NCBI GenBank assembly: GCA_902362715.1
Contig: CABIXN010000002.1
Location: forward strand, 310,001 to 374,000
Direction of reading: 5' to 3'
From: Lachnospiraceae bacterium
GTDB taxonomy: Bacteria > Bacillota > Clostridia > Lachnospirales > Lachnospiraceae
Length of the DNA: 64,000 nt
Every line of letters starts with the position of its first letter. Position 1 is the first letter of the stretch. This document shows positions 36,947 through 45,946 of the stretch, piece after piece. Under the pieces are notes generated by a model. It was not told the origin of the DNA, did no database searches, and saw only the letters and a program-made list of their open reading frames with translations. The translations under genes and the position numbers were made by a program.

Positions 36947-37911
36947 TGATGGAAAAGTTAAAAATAGGAAATGTAACACTTAACAATCCTCTTATACTGG
37001 CACCAATGGCAGGAGTAACTGACCTGCCATTTCGTTTGCTCTGCAAGGAGCAGGGAGCGGGGCTTTTATGTATGGAGATGGTCAGTGCAAAAGCAATCTA
37101 TTATAAGAATAAAAATACGGAACAGCTGTTAGAGATTTCACCTGATGAACGGCCTGTTTCTTTGCAGCTGTTTGGGTCTGAACCAGATATTATAGCGTCG
37201 ATGGCAGCGCGGATTGAGGAGCGCCCTTTTGACATTCTGGATTTTAATATGGGATGTCCGGTGCCTAAGGTAGTAAATAATGGGGAAGGTTCCGCTCTGA
37301 TGAAGAATCCGAAACTGACGGAAGAAATATTGATGAAACTTGTGAAAGCAGTTAAAAAGCCGGTAACAGTAAAAATACGAAAGGGATTCGATGAAGACCA
37401 TGTTAATGCTGTTGAGATAGCGAAAATTGCTGAGAGCTGCGGCGTGGCAGCGGTGGCTGTCCACGGAAGAACCAGACAGCAGTATTATTCCGGAAGGGCA
37501 GACTGGGATATTATCCGACAGGTAAAAGAAGCCGTGTCTATTCCTGTAATTGGAAACGGAGATCTGCTTTCTGCCGAAGATGTTGTTCGTATGAAAGCGG
37601 AGACTGGATGTGATGGATTCATGATTGGCCGGGGGGCGCAGGGGAATCCCTGGATATTCAGGCAGATTCTCCATAAACTTCAGACTGGGGAAGAGCTGCC
37701 AAAGCCCACCATTCAGGAAGTATCAGAGATGGTACTGCGCCATGCCCGTCTTCAGCTTGAGGTAAAAGGAGAATACACTGGTATCCGAGAGATTCGAAAA
37801 CATGCAGCCTGGTATACGGCAGGGTATAAAAATTCTGCAAAGCTTCGTGGAAAGATCAATGAGGTAGAGAATTTTGAGCAGCTTGAGCAGCTGTTTGCCG
37901 GGCTTTTATAA
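36946..37911 (+). CDS. dusB: tRNA-dihydrouridine synthase
   Basis: A 321-residue FMN enzyme that reduces uridines in tRNA. It begins LILAPMAGVTDLPFR (about 16-30) and contains the DFNMGCPVPKVVNNGEGS motif with the catalytic Cys (about 98). VHGRTRQQYYSGRADW and IGNGDL follow in order. Start is the ATG at 36946, overlapping the coaX stop; another ATG follows at once. The coaX-dusB-lysS order is also seen around the Bacillus homologues. Confidence 0.94.
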   Translation: MMEKLKIGNVTLNNPLILAPMAGVTDLPFRLLCKEQGAGLLCMEMVSAKAIYYKNKNTEQLLEISPDERPVSLQLFGSEPDIIASMAARIEERPFDILDFNMGCPVPKVVNNGEGSALMKNPKLTEEILMKLVKAVKKPVTVKIRKGFDEDHVNAVEIAKIAESCGVAAVAVHGRTRQQYYSGRADWDIIRQVKEAVSIPVIGNGDLLSAEDVVRMKAETGCDGFMIGRGAQGNPWIFRQILHKLQTGEELPKPTIQEVSEMVLRHARLQLEVKGEYTGIREIRKHAAWYTAGYKNSAKLRGKINEVENFEQLEQLFAGLL

Positions 37912-37939
37912 TTTTGGACAGATTTTTTCATAGCAGACA

Positions 37940-37945
37940 TATAAT
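37940..37945 (+). promoter_or_regulatory. Possible -10 box before the 37990-38619 gene
   Basis: A perfect TATAAT in an AT-rich gap. TTGGAC lies upstream at 37914-37919, but the 20-bp spacing is too long to be confident. Confidence 0.35.
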
Positions 37946-37989
37946 GATAAGAAAATAATTTTTGCTGAGAAAAATGTAAAGGTGTTGGT

Positions 37990-38619
37990 ATGAAGAAATT
38001 TAAAGATGTCTGGAAGCGGATACTGCAAATGATACGGGTATTTCTTGGGGAACATCAGAAAACAGCAGAGGAGAGACAGGAACCAAAAGAGGCTGTGGAA
38101 GAATGGGAAAATCCGTTTATAGATGATTTCAGGGAGCTGCTTTTGCAGATATTGGAACAAAGGAATCTGTCTTATAAAAAACTCCGTTTAATTGTAATTG
38201 ACACGGACAGCCCGGAACAGTCCTATCTGGAGGAGGATGATATAGTCAGATTACTAGAGCAGCTGATGGAAGGGCTGAACGGTCTGGAGATTGTTACGGG
38301 CAGACCTGAATACTTCAAACAGTTTTTGGATCATATGTATGAAACTTATGGACTTTTGGTTCAGACATATCCGGAAAAGTACACAGGCCCCTTTGCCGGA
38401 AATCTGATTCTGGATTTGGAGAGAAAAACGCCTATGGAACCTGGAAAATATCCTAAGGATATTTTATATCTGCCAATACATAAGAAAAAATGGGAAATTT
38501 TAGAAAATAGCCATGATTCCTGTGCAGATTCCATAAATCTTGACATACAGATACCTATCGGCTATAATATTGTGACTGTCAAATTGAAAAACTCAGAATT
38601 AAATAGAAATAGAATGTAG
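37990..38619 (+). CDS. Hypothetical protein, 209 aa
   Basis: I do not recognise the family. It is a soluble, mixed alpha/beta protein with a basic N-terminus (MKKFKDVWKRILQMI). Its central region reads RLIVIDTDSPEQSYLEEDDIVRLLEQL, then LEIVTGRPEYFKQFL. It lies between dusB and greA in a conserved housekeeping cluster. SD AAAGGTGTTGGT before ATG 37990. Confidence 0.7.
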   Translation: MKKFKDVWKRILQMIRVFLGEHQKTAEERQEPKEAVEEWENPFIDDFRELLLQILEQRNLSYKKLRLIVIDTDSPEQSYLEEDDIVRLLEQLMEGLNGLEIVTGRPEYFKQFLDHMYETYGLLVQTYPEKYTGPFAGNLILDLERKTPMEPGKYPKDILYLPIHKKKWEILENSHDSCADSINLDIQIPIGYNIVTVKLKNSELNRNRM

Positions 38620-38639
38620 CAAATCAGGAGGAGCAGTAA

Positions 38640-39119
38640 ATGGATAAGAAGAATCTTTTGACTTACCAGGGTTTACAAAAACTGGAGAACGAACTTCAGG
38701 ATTTAAAAGTAGTTAAAAGAAAAGAAGTTGCACAAAAGATTAAAGAAGCAAGAGAACAGGGTGATTTATCAGAAAATGCAGAATATGATGCTGCAAAAGA
38801 TGAACAGCGCGATATTGAAGCAAGAATTGAAGAAATTGAAAAGATTCTGAAAAATGCGGAAGTAGTTGTAGAGGATGAAGTAGATCTGGACAAAATTAAT
38901 GTTGGATGTCAGGTAAAAATCTATGACTGTGAATTTGAAGAAGAGTTAAATTACAAAATTGTTGGTTCCACAGAAGCCAACAGCCTCAAAGGTAAGATTT
39001 CCAATGAATCTCCTGTAGGTAAAGCGCTGCTGGGAGCAAAAATCGGAGATACCATTGAAGTAGAAACACAGGCAGGTGTTTTGACATACAAAGTTCTGGA
39101 AATCCAGAGATCTAACTAA
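38640..39119 (+). CDS. greA: Transcription elongation factor GreA
   Basis: A 159-residue factor that rescues backtracked RNA polymerase. An N-terminal coiled coil with the acidic tip EAREQGDLSENAEYDAAKDE (about 42-61) is followed by the C-terminal FKBP-like domain ending GVLTYKVLEIQ. Full length. SD CAGGAGGAGC before ATG 38640. It precedes lysS by 15 bases. Confidence 0.96.
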   Translation: MDKKNLLTYQGLQKLENELQDLKVVKRKEVAQKIKEAREQGDLSENAEYDAAKDEQRDIEARIEEIEKILKNAEVVVEDEVDLDKINVGCQVKIYDCEFEEELNYKIVGSTEANSLKGKISNESPVGKALLGAKIGDTIEVETQAGVLTYKVLEIQRSN

Positions 39120-39134
39120 TAAGGAGAGATAAGA

Positions 39135-41057
39135 ATGGCAGAGCAGAACAAAGGACAGCAGAAAGAACAGGATATCAGCCAGCTTTTAAAGGTGCGCCGT
39201 GAGAAGCTGAAGGAACTGCAGGATAACGGTAAAAATCCATTTGAAATTACTAAGTATGATGTGACACACCACAGTACTGAAATTAAAGATAGTTATGAGG
39301 AACTGGAAGGAAAAACTGTTACAATTGCAGGGCGTATGATGTTCAAACGCGTGATGGGCAAAGCATCCTTTTGTAACATTCAGGATTTGAAAGGAAGTAT
39401 TCAGTCCTATGTTGCCAGGGATAATGTTGGTGAAGAGTCTTACAAAGATTTTAAGAAATATGATGTAGGCGACATTATCGGTATCAGAGGTGAAGTTTTT
39501 AAAACAAAAACAGGTGAAATTTCCATTCATGCAAGCTCTGTAACTTTATTAAGCAAAAGCCTTCAGGTACTTCCTGAAAAATTCCATGGCCTGACAGATA
39601 CAGATACCCGTTACCGTCAGCGTTATGTAGACCTGATTATGAACCAGGATGTCAAGGAGACATTTGTAAAACGTTCAAAATGTATCAGTGCCATCCGCCA
39701 TTATCTTGACGGACAGGGATTTATGGAAGTAGAAACTCCTATGCTGGTAAGCAATGCCGGCGGTGCGGCTGCAAGACCTTTCGAAACGCATTTTAATGCA
39801 TTAAATGAAGATTTAAAGCTGCGTATTTCTCTGGAGCTGTATTTAAAACGTTTGATTGTAGGAGGAATGGAACGGGTATATGAGATTGGACGAGTATTCC
39901 GCAACGAGGGATTAGATACCCGTCATAATCCGGAATTTACGTTGATGGAATTGTATCAGGCATATACAGATTATCATGGTATGATGGATTTGACCGAGAA
40001 TCTGTACCGTCATGTGGCTAAAGAGGTAACCGGTTCAGAAGTCATTACTTACGGGGAACATACTATGGACCTGTCCAAACCATTTGCACGTATTACAATG
40101 GTAGATGCCGTAAAACAGTATGCAGATGTGGACTTTAATGAAATACAGACAACAGAAGAGGCTAAAGAAATCGCAAAGGAACGTGGTATTATCTTTGAGG
40201 AGCGCCATGAAAAAGGCGATATCTTAAACTTGTTCTTTGAAGAATTTGTGGAAGATCATCTGATTCAGCCTACCTTTATTATGGACCACCCGGTGGAGAT
40301 TTCACCGCTGACCAAGAAAAAACCGGACAACCCTGCCTATACAGAACGTTTTGAGTTCTTTATGAATGGCTGGGAGATGGCCAATGCATATTCCGAGCTG
40401 AATGATCCTATTGATCAGAGAGAACGTTTTGAAGCTCAGGAACGTGCTTTTGCGGCCGGTGATGATGAGGCGAATCATACAGATGAGGATTTCCTGAATG
40501 CGTTAAGCATCGGTATGCCGCCAACCGGCGGGATTGGTTTTGGAATTGACCGAATGGTGATGATGATGACAAATAGTCCTGCTATCAGGGATGTGCTTCT
40601 GTTCCCGACAATGAAGTCACTGGATCCGAAAAAGGGCGAGGTTAAGGCTGAAAAAGCCGAAGAAAAACCGGCGGAAAAGATTGATTTTTCAAAGGTAAAG
40701 ATTGAGCCGCTCTTTGAGGAAATGGTTGATTTCGACACTTTCAGCAAGTCAGATTTCCGTGCCGTAAAGGTTGAGGCGTGCGAGGCAGTTCCGAAGTCAA
40801 AGAAACTTCTGAAGTTCACTCTGAATGACGGAACAGACCGGAAACGCACGATTTTAAGCGGTATTCACGAGTATTATGAGCCGGAAGAACTGGTTGGAAA
40901 GACCTGTATCGCAATCGTAAATCTGCCGCCCAGAAAGATGATGGGCATTGATTCCGAGGGTATGCTGATTTCAGCAGTATACGAGAATGACGGAAAAGAA
41001 GGGCTGAATCTTCTGATGGTCGATGACAGGATTCCGGCAGGGGCGAAGCTGTATTAA
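39135..41057 (+). CDS. lysS: Lysyl-tRNA synthetase with an extra C-terminal tRNA-binding domain
   Basis: A 640-residue class II synthetase. The OB-fold anticodon domain (about 60-170) is followed by the catalytic core: motif 1 near [11 protein letters not shown], motif 2 [21 protein letters not shown], and motif 3 [15 protein letters not shown]. The normal protein would end at about residue 497 (LFPTMKSL). A Lys/Glu/Ala-rich linker and a domain of about 115 residues follow, of the MetRS-beta/EMAP tRNA-binding type ([18 protein letters not shown]...[24 protein letters not shown]). The extension ends exactly where the mobile element begins and has somewhat higher GC. SD AAGGAGAGATAAGA before ATG 39135. 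Confidence 0.94.
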   Translation: MAEQNKGQQKEQDISQLLKVRREKLKELQDNGKNPFEITKYDVTHHSTEIKDSYEELEGKTVTIAGRMMFKRVMGKASFCNIQDLKGSIQSYVARDNVGEESYKDFKKYDVGDIIGIRGEVFKTKTGEISIHASSVTLLSKSLQVLPEKFHGLTDTDTRYRQRYVDLIMNQDVKETFVKRSKCISAIRHYLDGQGFMEVETPMLVSNAGGAAARPFETHFNALNEDLKLRISLELYLKRLIVGGMERVYEIGRVFRNEGLDTRHNPEFTLMELYQAYTDYHGMMDLTENLYRHVAKEVTGSEVITYGEHTMDLSKPFARITMVDAVKQYADVDFNEIQTTEEAKEIAKERGIIFEERHEKGDILNLFFEEFVEDHLIQPTFIMDHPVEISPLTKKKPDNPAYTERFEFFMNGWEMANAYSELNDPIDQRERFEAQERAFAAGDDEANHTDEDFLNALSIGMPPTGGIGFGIDRMVMMMTNSPAIRDVLLFPTMKSLDPKKGEVKAEKAEEKPAEKIDFSKVKIEPLFEEMVDFDTFSKSDFRAVKVEACEAVPKSKKLLKFTLNDGTDRKRTILSGIHEYYEPEELVGKTCIAIVNLPPRKMMGIDSEGMLISAVYENDGKEGLNLLMVDDRIPAGAKLY

Positions 41058-41098
41058 ATCTTTGCAAAAGACTCCGAAAAGAATACTTTTTGTGGTAC

Positions 41099-41119
41099 AG
41101 TACGACAAGAGTACGACAA
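41099..41119 (+). repeat. Direct repeats at the element's left end, att-like
   Basis: AGTACGACAA occurs at 41099-41108 and 41110-41119, with GTGGTAC just before. Short direct repeats 11 bp apart next to a gene's 3' end are typical of tyrosine-recombinase core or arm sites. The right end is not visible, so attL is a proposal. Confidence 0.4.
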
Positions 41120-41195
41120 ATTAAACTCTCTTAAAGGGCTTTAATCAATGATTTTAAATTAAGCCCTGTTAGCACAAGTGAATAGAACGCATGAT

Positions 41196-41239
41196 AAGGA
41201 CACTTTTCTAAAAGAAATTTTAGAGGAGTGTCCTTTTTT
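41196..41239 (+). terminator. Terminator at the left end of the element
   Basis: AAGGACACT (41196-41204) pairs with AGTGTCCTT (41227-41235), and CTAAAA/TTTTAG forms an inner stem. TTTT follows. It would stop transcription from lysS entering the element. A weaker AGGGCTT/AAGCCCT stem lies at 41135-41167. Confidence 0.75.
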
Positions 41240-41276
41240 GTTATGGTCGAAAAATTATGAATTGGAGGAAAATCAA

Positions 41277-41747
41277 ATGGCAAACACAGCGACAGGAGCA
41301 AAAGTAAAACAGGAAAGAAAAATCACTTTCAAGAACGAGGAACATGAAAAATTTTACAACACCTATCTTTCAAAATGTCGGTATCAGGATTCGTATCACA
41401 AAACTCTCATTTATTGCCTGGGATTGTCGGAAGATACCAGACGGAATGTAAACCGGATCTATGACTTTGAGACGGGATTTATAAAGCCGGAGTGTCTGCA
41501 GGAAGGCTGGCAGACCAGCGGCAGTGAACGGATTGTCCGTTTGGCGTTTAACCTTTATACAGACGGGACGCCGACAACGGACGAATATGACGATACAGAA
41601 GAACAGATTACAGAGACACGGCTTTATTCTGTCAGCGATATATTCTGCACAGGGGATGCCAGATATTTTTGGGAAGCGATCAAAATCCGCTATCCGGATT
41701 ACTGCTTCTATGTGGATTGGGAGGAGATGTTTTATGCTGAAGATTAG
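41277..41747 (+). CDS. DUF6075-type ICE protein
   Basis: A 156-residue soluble protein, rich in Tyr and acidic residues (FYNTYLSKCRYQDSYHKTLIYCLGLS...). It resembles the DUF6075 family, which opens many ICEs of this kind; the assignment is from memory of gene order. Function unknown. A longer frame opens at 41178, but TTGGAGGAAAATCAA fits ATG 41277, and the upstream part lies in the terminator. It overlaps the next gene by 14 bases. Confidence 0.8.
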   Translation: MANTATGAKVKQERKITFKNEEHEKFYNTYLSKCRYQDSYHKTLIYCLGLSEDTRRNVNRIYDFETGFIKPECLQEGWQTSGSERIVRLAFNLYTDGTPTTDEYDDTEEQITETRLYSVSDIFCTGDARYFWEAIKIRYPDYCFYVDWEEMFYAED

Positions 41748-41907
41748 GCTGCAAGGAACCGTGAAGGATATTCGATGGTTTAAACATCTGTTGGAGAGAC
41801 ACCCGGAGATCCGGGTTCTCTCAGCATCAGAGATATTTTCTAATAAAGGGACGAACCGATATTTCCGCTCCTATGCGGAAGTTGAAAAGAAAGAGGAAGA
41901 AAGGTAG
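41734..41907 (+). CDS. DUF3970-type small protein (57 aa)
   Basis: A 57-residue basic protein beginning MLKIRLQGTVKDIRWFKHLL, with SNKGTNRYFRSYAEV near the end, as in the DUF3970 (YvzF-like) family. SD GGGAGGAGATGTTTT before ATG 41734 lies inside the preceding gene, which suggests coupling. Function unknown; probably part of the element's partition/regulation segment. Confidence 0.78.
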   Translation: MLKIRLQGTVKDIRWFKHLLERHPEIRVLSASEIFSNKGTNRYFRSYAEVEKKEEER

Positions 41908-41917
41908 GTAAAGATAT

Positions 41918-42703
41918 ATGTGCAGAATTATCGCAATCGCAAACCAAAAGGGCGGTGTTGGAAAAACAACAACCTGTGTAAATTTAGGTATCGGTCTGGC
42001 AAGAGCCGGGGAAAAGGTGCTTCTGGTGGAAGCAGACGCCCAGGGCAGCATGGCAGTGAGTTTAGGCATCCAAGAGCCGGATGAACTGGATGTAACCTTA
42101 GTAAATATCATGGAGAAGATTATCAACGACGAAGACGTGGAGCCGGGAGAAGGGATTATCCACCATGAGGAGGGGATTGACTTTATCCCCGCCAATATCG
42201 AGCTTGCCGGATTGGAGACTTCCCTTGTGAACGTGATGTGCCGGGAGCAGGTGCTTCGCCTGTACCTGGACGGGATAAAAGACGGATATGATTATATCCT
42301 GATTGATTGTATGCCTTCTTTGGGAATGATCACCATCAATGCTCTGGTGGCAGCGGACAGTGTGCTGATCCCGGTGGAGGCGGCTTATCTTCCGGTAAAG
42401 GGATTACAGCAGCTTATCAAGACTATCGGCAAGGTACATAGACGGCTGAATCCCAGGCTGTCCATTCTGGGGATTCTGCTGACAAAGGTTGACCGCCGGA
42501 CAAACTTTGCAAAGGATATATCTGAACAGATCCGGGAGGTTTACGGCAATAACATCCATATCTTTGAGAACTGTATCCCGATGTCTGTACGGGCGGCAGA
42601 GACAACAGCGGAGGGAAAGAGTATCTATCTTCATGATCCGAAAGGAATTGTGGCAGAGGAATACCGCCACCTGACCGGGGAGGTGCTTGCAGATGAAAAG
42701 TAA
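41918..42703 (+). CDS. ParA-family partition ATPase
   Basis: A 261-residue ATPase. The deviant Walker A reads ANQKGGVGKTTTCVNLG (about 9-25), followed by VEADAQGSMAVSLG and, as Walker B, YILIDCMPSLGM. It forms a partition or segregation pair with the ParB-like protein encoded next, keeping the excised, circular element in daughter cells. SD AGGTAGGTAAAGAT before ATG 41918. Confidence 0.92.
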   Translation: MCRIIAIANQKGGVGKTTTCVNLGIGLARAGEKVLLVEADAQGSMAVSLGIQEPDELDVTLVNIMEKIINDEDVEPGEGIIHHEEGIDFIPANIELAGLETSLVNVMCREQVLRLYLDGIKDGYDYILIDCMPSLGMITINALVAADSVLIPVEAAYLPVKGLQQLIKTIGKVHRRLNPRLSILGILLTKVDRRTNFAKDISEQIREVYGNNIHIFENCIPMSVRAAETTAEGKSIYLHDPKGIVAEEYRHLTGEVLADEK

Positions 42704-43592
42704 AAGTGCGGAAAAAATCAAGCTGACCTCCTATGACGAGCTGTTTGGAGCAGAAGAAAACAACGTAGAGGGAAAATATACAAAAGTCCCGTTAAGCCAG
42801 CTCCATCCTTTTAAGAATCATCCGTTTAAGGTACTGGATGATGAAAAGATGCAGGAGACGGTGGATAGCGTGAAGCAGCACGGCGTGATCCAGCCAGGGA
42901 TTGTGCGCCCTTGCGCAGACGGATATGAGGTAGTGGCAGGACACCGGAGATGGAGGGCCTGTGAGTTGGCAGGAGAAACAGAGATGCCGGTGATTATCCG
43001 GGATCTGGATGATGATGCCGCCACGGTGCTTATGGTAGACACCAATATCCAGAGAGAGAACCTTCTGCCCAGCGAGAAAGCCAGGGCTTATAAGATGAAA
43101 TATGAGGCGCTGAAACACCAGGGAAGCAAAGGGGACAAACATACGGCAGACGCCGTAGGAGAGAAAGCCGGGGACAGCGGACGGACAGTGCAGAGATATA
43201 TCCGGCTTGCAAGCCTGATTGAAGGGCTTCTGGAACTGGTGGATACAGGCAGGATTGCGATGGTAGCCGGGGAGCGCTTATCTTTTCTGAAGCCGGAAGA
43301 ACAGGAAATGGTGCTGGAAGCAGCGGGGAACATTGGCGCTTATCCATCTCCGGCACAGGCAGGACAGCTCAAAGCTATGAGTGAGGAAGGAACGTTTTCA
43401 GAAGGGAGCATCTATGCGCTTCTGGTAAAGAAAGAGGGCGGCGGACAGAGTGTGACAATCTCTTCAAAGAAGATCCGGGATTACTTCCCGCCGGCATATA
43501 CGAAAACGCAGATTGAGGAAGTGATCTATTCGCTTCTGGAACAGTGGAAACAGAGAAAGGGGGAAGAAATAGATGCAGGAGATACAGTTTGA
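42693..43592 (+). CDS. ParB/Spo0J-family DNA-binding partition protein
   Basis: A 299-residue protein. It has the ParB N-terminal nuclease-like domain (LSQLHPFKNHPFKVLDDEKM; VVAGHRRWRACELAG), LMVDTNIQRENLLPSEKARAYKM, and a helix-turn-helix region (about 150-185, SGRTVQRYIRLASL). It binds a centromere and works with ParA. Candidate sites are the 25-bp palindromes at 45095, 47066 and 58865-58961. ATG 42693 fits GGGAGG; the upstream TTG does not. Confidence 0.9.
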   Translation: MKSKSAEKIKLTSYDELFGAEENNVEGKYTKVPLSQLHPFKNHPFKVLDDEKMQETVDSVKQHGVIQPGIVRPCADGYEVVAGHRRWRACELAGETEMPVIIRDLDDDAATVLMVDTNIQRENLLPSEKARAYKMKYEALKHQGSKGDKHTADAVGEKAGDSGRTVQRYIRLASLIEGLLELVDTGRIAMVAGERLSFLKPEEQEMVLEAAGNIGAYPSPAQAGQLKAMSEEGTFSEGSIYALLVKKEGGGQSVTISSKKIRDYFPPAYTKTQIEEVIYSLLEQWKQRKGEEIDAGDTV

Positions 43593-44664
43593 TTACTTCC
43601 GTGGGATGGAAGCGGAACAGTACAGCTTTTACCGTGTCCCGAAGGTGCTGTTTACCGCAGAATGTTTTAAATCCCTTTCCTGTGAAGCGAAGGTTTTATA
43701 CGGTCTGATGTTAGACCGTATGAGCCTTAGCATTAAGAACCGCTGGTTTGATGAGGAAGACCGGGTATATATCATTTTTACCGTGGAAGAAATAGCGGAG
43801 CTTTTGAACTGTGGAACGCAGAAGGCAGTCAAGCTGATGAAAGAGTTGGACAGCGGACAGGGGATAGGATTGATTGAAAAGAAACGTCTGGGCCTGGGAA
43901 AACCGAATGTAATCTATGTGAAAAACTTTATGCTGAAAGAGAAACATTCCTTTGAGCAGGAGAAAAAAACACCGGAAAACCTTGAAAATACACAGAATAG
44001 TGAAAATCACAATTCAAGGATTGTGAAAACCACAATTCAGCAATTTCCAGAATCACAATTCAAGAATGGTGAAAATCACAATTCAGGAATTGTGAAAACC
44101 ACAAATCAAAAATTTCCAGAATCACAATTCAAGAATGGTGAAAATCATACTTCAAGAATAGTGAAAATCACAACTCAAGAAGTTCCAAAATCACAATCTA
44201 ATAATACTGATATTAACAAGACTGATTTTAGTGAGACTGATCTTATCCAATCGTATCTATCCCATTCTGCGGGTGAAGTGCGCCCTGCTGGCAGTGATAT
44301 GATGGAACGGATGGAAACCTACCGGGAAATTTTGCGGGTCAATGTGGATTATGAGGGCTTTGTAGAGAAAGGCGAAGGGGAGGATGTGGACGAGCTTATT
44401 GAGCTTATGGTGGAGATCCTGATGCTGCCGGATGACAGTATGGTGCGGATCGGCGGCATGGACAAGCCGGTGTCTGTGGTCAAGAGCCGGTTCCTGAAGC
44501 TGAACTGCTCCCACATCGAGTATGTCCTGTTCAGCCTGCACCGGAATACGTCCAAAGTGGCCAATATTAAGGCGTATCTTCTGACGACGCTTTATAATTC
44601 GTCTATGACGATGAACCATTACTACCAGGCGGAAGTGAACCATGACCTGTACGGAGGTGGCTAA
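43573..44664 (+). CDS. RepA_N-type replication initiator with DUF6017 C-terminus
   Basis: A 363-residue protein. The first 120 residues are a RepA_N replication initiator: YRVPKVLFTAECFKSLSCEAKVLYGLMLDRM, followed by a winged helix. Residues about 140-215 are three near-repeats of 23 residues (SENHNSRIVKTTIQQFPESQ, and so on). The C-terminal 120 residues look like DUF6017. In plasmids of this class the origin lies inside the rep gene, so the repeats are likely iterons and the element probably replicates autonomously after excision. Start ATG 43573 overlaps parB by 20 bases. Confidence 0.88.
   Translation: MQEIQFDYFRGMEAEQYSFYRVPKVLFTAECFKSLSCEAKVLYGLMLDRMSLSIKNRWFDEEDRVYIIFTVEEIAELLNCGTQKAVKLMKELDSGQGIGLIEKKRLGLGKPNVIYVKNFMLKEKHSFEQEKKTPENLENTQNSENHNSRIVKTTIQQFPESQFKNGENHNSGIVKTTNQKFPESQFKNGENHTSRIVKITTQEVPKSQSNNTDINKTDFSETDLIQSYLSHSAGEVRPAGSDMMERMETYREILRVNVDYEGFVEKGEGEDVDELIELMVEILMLPDDSMVRIGGMDKPVSVVKSRFLKLNCSHIEYVLFSLHRNTSKVANIKAYLLTTLYNSSMTMNHYYQAEVNHDLYGGG
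44000..44206 (+). repeat. Three 69-bp tandem repeats inside repA (iteron-like)
   Basis: Units start at 44000, 44069 and 44138, with period exactly 69. The first two differ at only a few positions and the third is more diverged. Each unit has a dyad such as CACAATTC-AG-GAATTGTG (44077 in unit 2). The period is a multiple of 3, so the frame is kept. The position in a RepA_N gene supports an origin function. Confidence 0.8.
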
Positions 44665-44665
44665 G

Positions 44666-45001
44666 ATGTATGAATTTGTAAAAAAGGTGATTGCCCCGGT
44701 GGGGGCGGCGGCAATTCTGGCGGCGCTGTTCTATCCCCTCTGTGTGGAGAATGGGCAGTGCGACTACCTAAAGTTGTGGATATTTATGGGAATCCCCTTT
44801 GGCATCCACCGGATGTTCTTGTGGATCATCCCGAAAGGCTTTGATATTGGTGGCACGGTGGGGATGTTTGTATTCAACCTGCTGGTCGGCGGCGTGATCG
44901 GAGGGTTCGTCCTGGCTTGGCGTCTTTTGATGGCGGTCTGTTATCTGGTGAAAACGGTGATTGCCGAGATTTCAAGAATTGTAAGGGCAAAAGCCATGTG
45001 A
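44666..45001 (+). CDS. DUF6050-type membrane protein
   Basis: A 111-residue protein with three or four hydrophobic segments (about 7-25, 34-50, 58-90). It starts MYEFVKKVIAPVGAAAILAAL. It matches the DUF6050 type that follows repA in such elements (from memory). SD GGAGGTGGCTAAG before ATG 44666; an upstream in-frame ATG (44642) lies within repA. Function unknown. Confidence 0.78.
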   Translation: MYEFVKKVIAPVGAAAILAALFYPLCVENGQCDYLKLWIFMGIPFGIHRMFLWIIPKGFDIGGTVGMFVFNLLVGGVIGGFVLAWRLLMAVCYLVKTVIAEISRIVRAKAM

Positions 45002-45094
45002 AATTTTTACGGAAGAAGAACAAGTGAATGAGAGAGTTACGAAAGCAGCTAAGTCCATGTACCTGGCTGCTTTTTTCTGCCTTTATGGCTGGGA

Positions 45095-45119
45095 ACTTTG
45101 CGACACGGTGTCGCAAAGT
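45095..45119. promoter_or_regulatory. 25-bp palindrome, site 1
   Basis: ACTTTGCGACAC, one central G, then GTGTCGCAAAGT: a perfect dyad. It lies 27 bases before the XRE gene's SD, where an operator would be expected, but the same motif recurs four more times in the element (47066; 58865, 58903, 58937), which also fits a ParB centromere. Confidence 0.75.
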
Positions 45120-45145
45120 GAAAATCTATCATGGAAGGAGGGACT

Positions 45146-45526
45146 GTGTTGGGGAACCGTGCGGGATCGCAGAGGCTGATCCAGTTGGGGGAACGCATAC
45201 GGCAAAAGAGGAAAGACAGCCATTTATCCCAGGAAACCTTTGCAGAGAAAGCCGGTATCAGTGTCAACACAGTGAGCCGGATCGAGGGAGGACAGGCGGC
45301 GATGTCCGTGGAGATTTTCGCAAAGCTAGTGGAAGTCCTGGACACGGATGCCAATGAACTGTTGGGAAGAAAGCCTATGGGAAACAGGGAAGATGATCCG
45401 GCAGCAAAAACAATCGCCCGTATCCGGCGGCTGAAACCAAAAGAACAGAGGATTGTGCTTAAGACCATGAAAACCCTGATGGATGGGATGGAGGGAAAGG
45501 ACGGATGGGAAATTCCACAGATATGA
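45146..45526 (+). CDS. XRE-family HTH regulator
   Basis: A 126-residue DNA-binding protein. A Cro/C1-type helix-turn-helix occupies about residues 15-70 (RIRQKRKDSHLSQETFAEKAGISVNTVSRIE), followed by a short helical tail. Possible starts are ATG 45131, GTG 45146 and TTG 45149; the SD GGAAGGAGG lies between the first and second, so GTG or TTG is likely. It probably controls the element's own genes, perhaps through the palindrome directly upstream. Confidence 0.88.
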   Translation: MLGNRAGSQRLIQLGERIRQKRKDSHLSQETFAEKAGISVNTVSRIEGGQAAMSVEIFAKLVEVLDTDANELLGRKPMGNREDDPAAKTIARIRRLKPKEQRIVLKTMKTLMDGMEGKDGWEIPQI

Positions 45527-45629
45527 GGGGAACCGGCTATATTTTCCCCATATCTGCCAAGGGAATTTTGCTGCACGGCTGATACACTGGAAACACAGAC
45601 ACAGGAAATGTGGAGGGAGGGAAGGAACA

Positions 45630-45791
45630 ATGACTAGGGAAGAAAACCTGCTTTACCGGAGAAGCTGTCCCTATGATGCCATGGGGGACTATTCAATCCT
45701 GATGGAAGAAAACCAGGACAGGGCAAAAAATCCGGAAGAAAAGCGGAACCGGACGGAACCAGCAACAGATCCGCTCCGGCAGTATCGGTAA
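45630..45791 (+). CDS. Small hydrophilic ORF (53 aa)
   Basis: Reads MTREENLLYRRSCPYDAMGD and continues with a charged tail (KNPEEKRNRTEPATDPL). SD TGGAGGGAGGGAAGG is excellent. No family recognised. It lies between the XRE and sigma-like genes. Real by SD and context, function unknown. Confidence 0.55.
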   Translation: MTREENLLYRRSCPYDAMGDYSILMEENQDRAKNPEEKRNRTEPATDPLRQYR

Positions 45792-45946
45792 GCATATAAG
45801 CGCAGAGGTGATCTGGCGGCAGAAGGAGTTTCAGGCTCCCGTTAAAAAAAACGGGTGTGCCGGAAACCTTTTTTGCTGCCTTTTGCCTGGATTCCTGTGC
45901 GCTGCCATCTGGCCGCCCGTAGCCTGCGGGCGGAAAGGTGGCTGTT

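Noticed and set aside
39000..39135. T-box leader for lysS
   Set aside because: Only 15 bases separate greA and lysS, with no T-box sequence or terminator.
43990..44210. CRISPR-like repeats
   Set aside because: Period is exactly 69 bp with no distinct spacers, in frame inside repA; iterons or coding repeats fit better.
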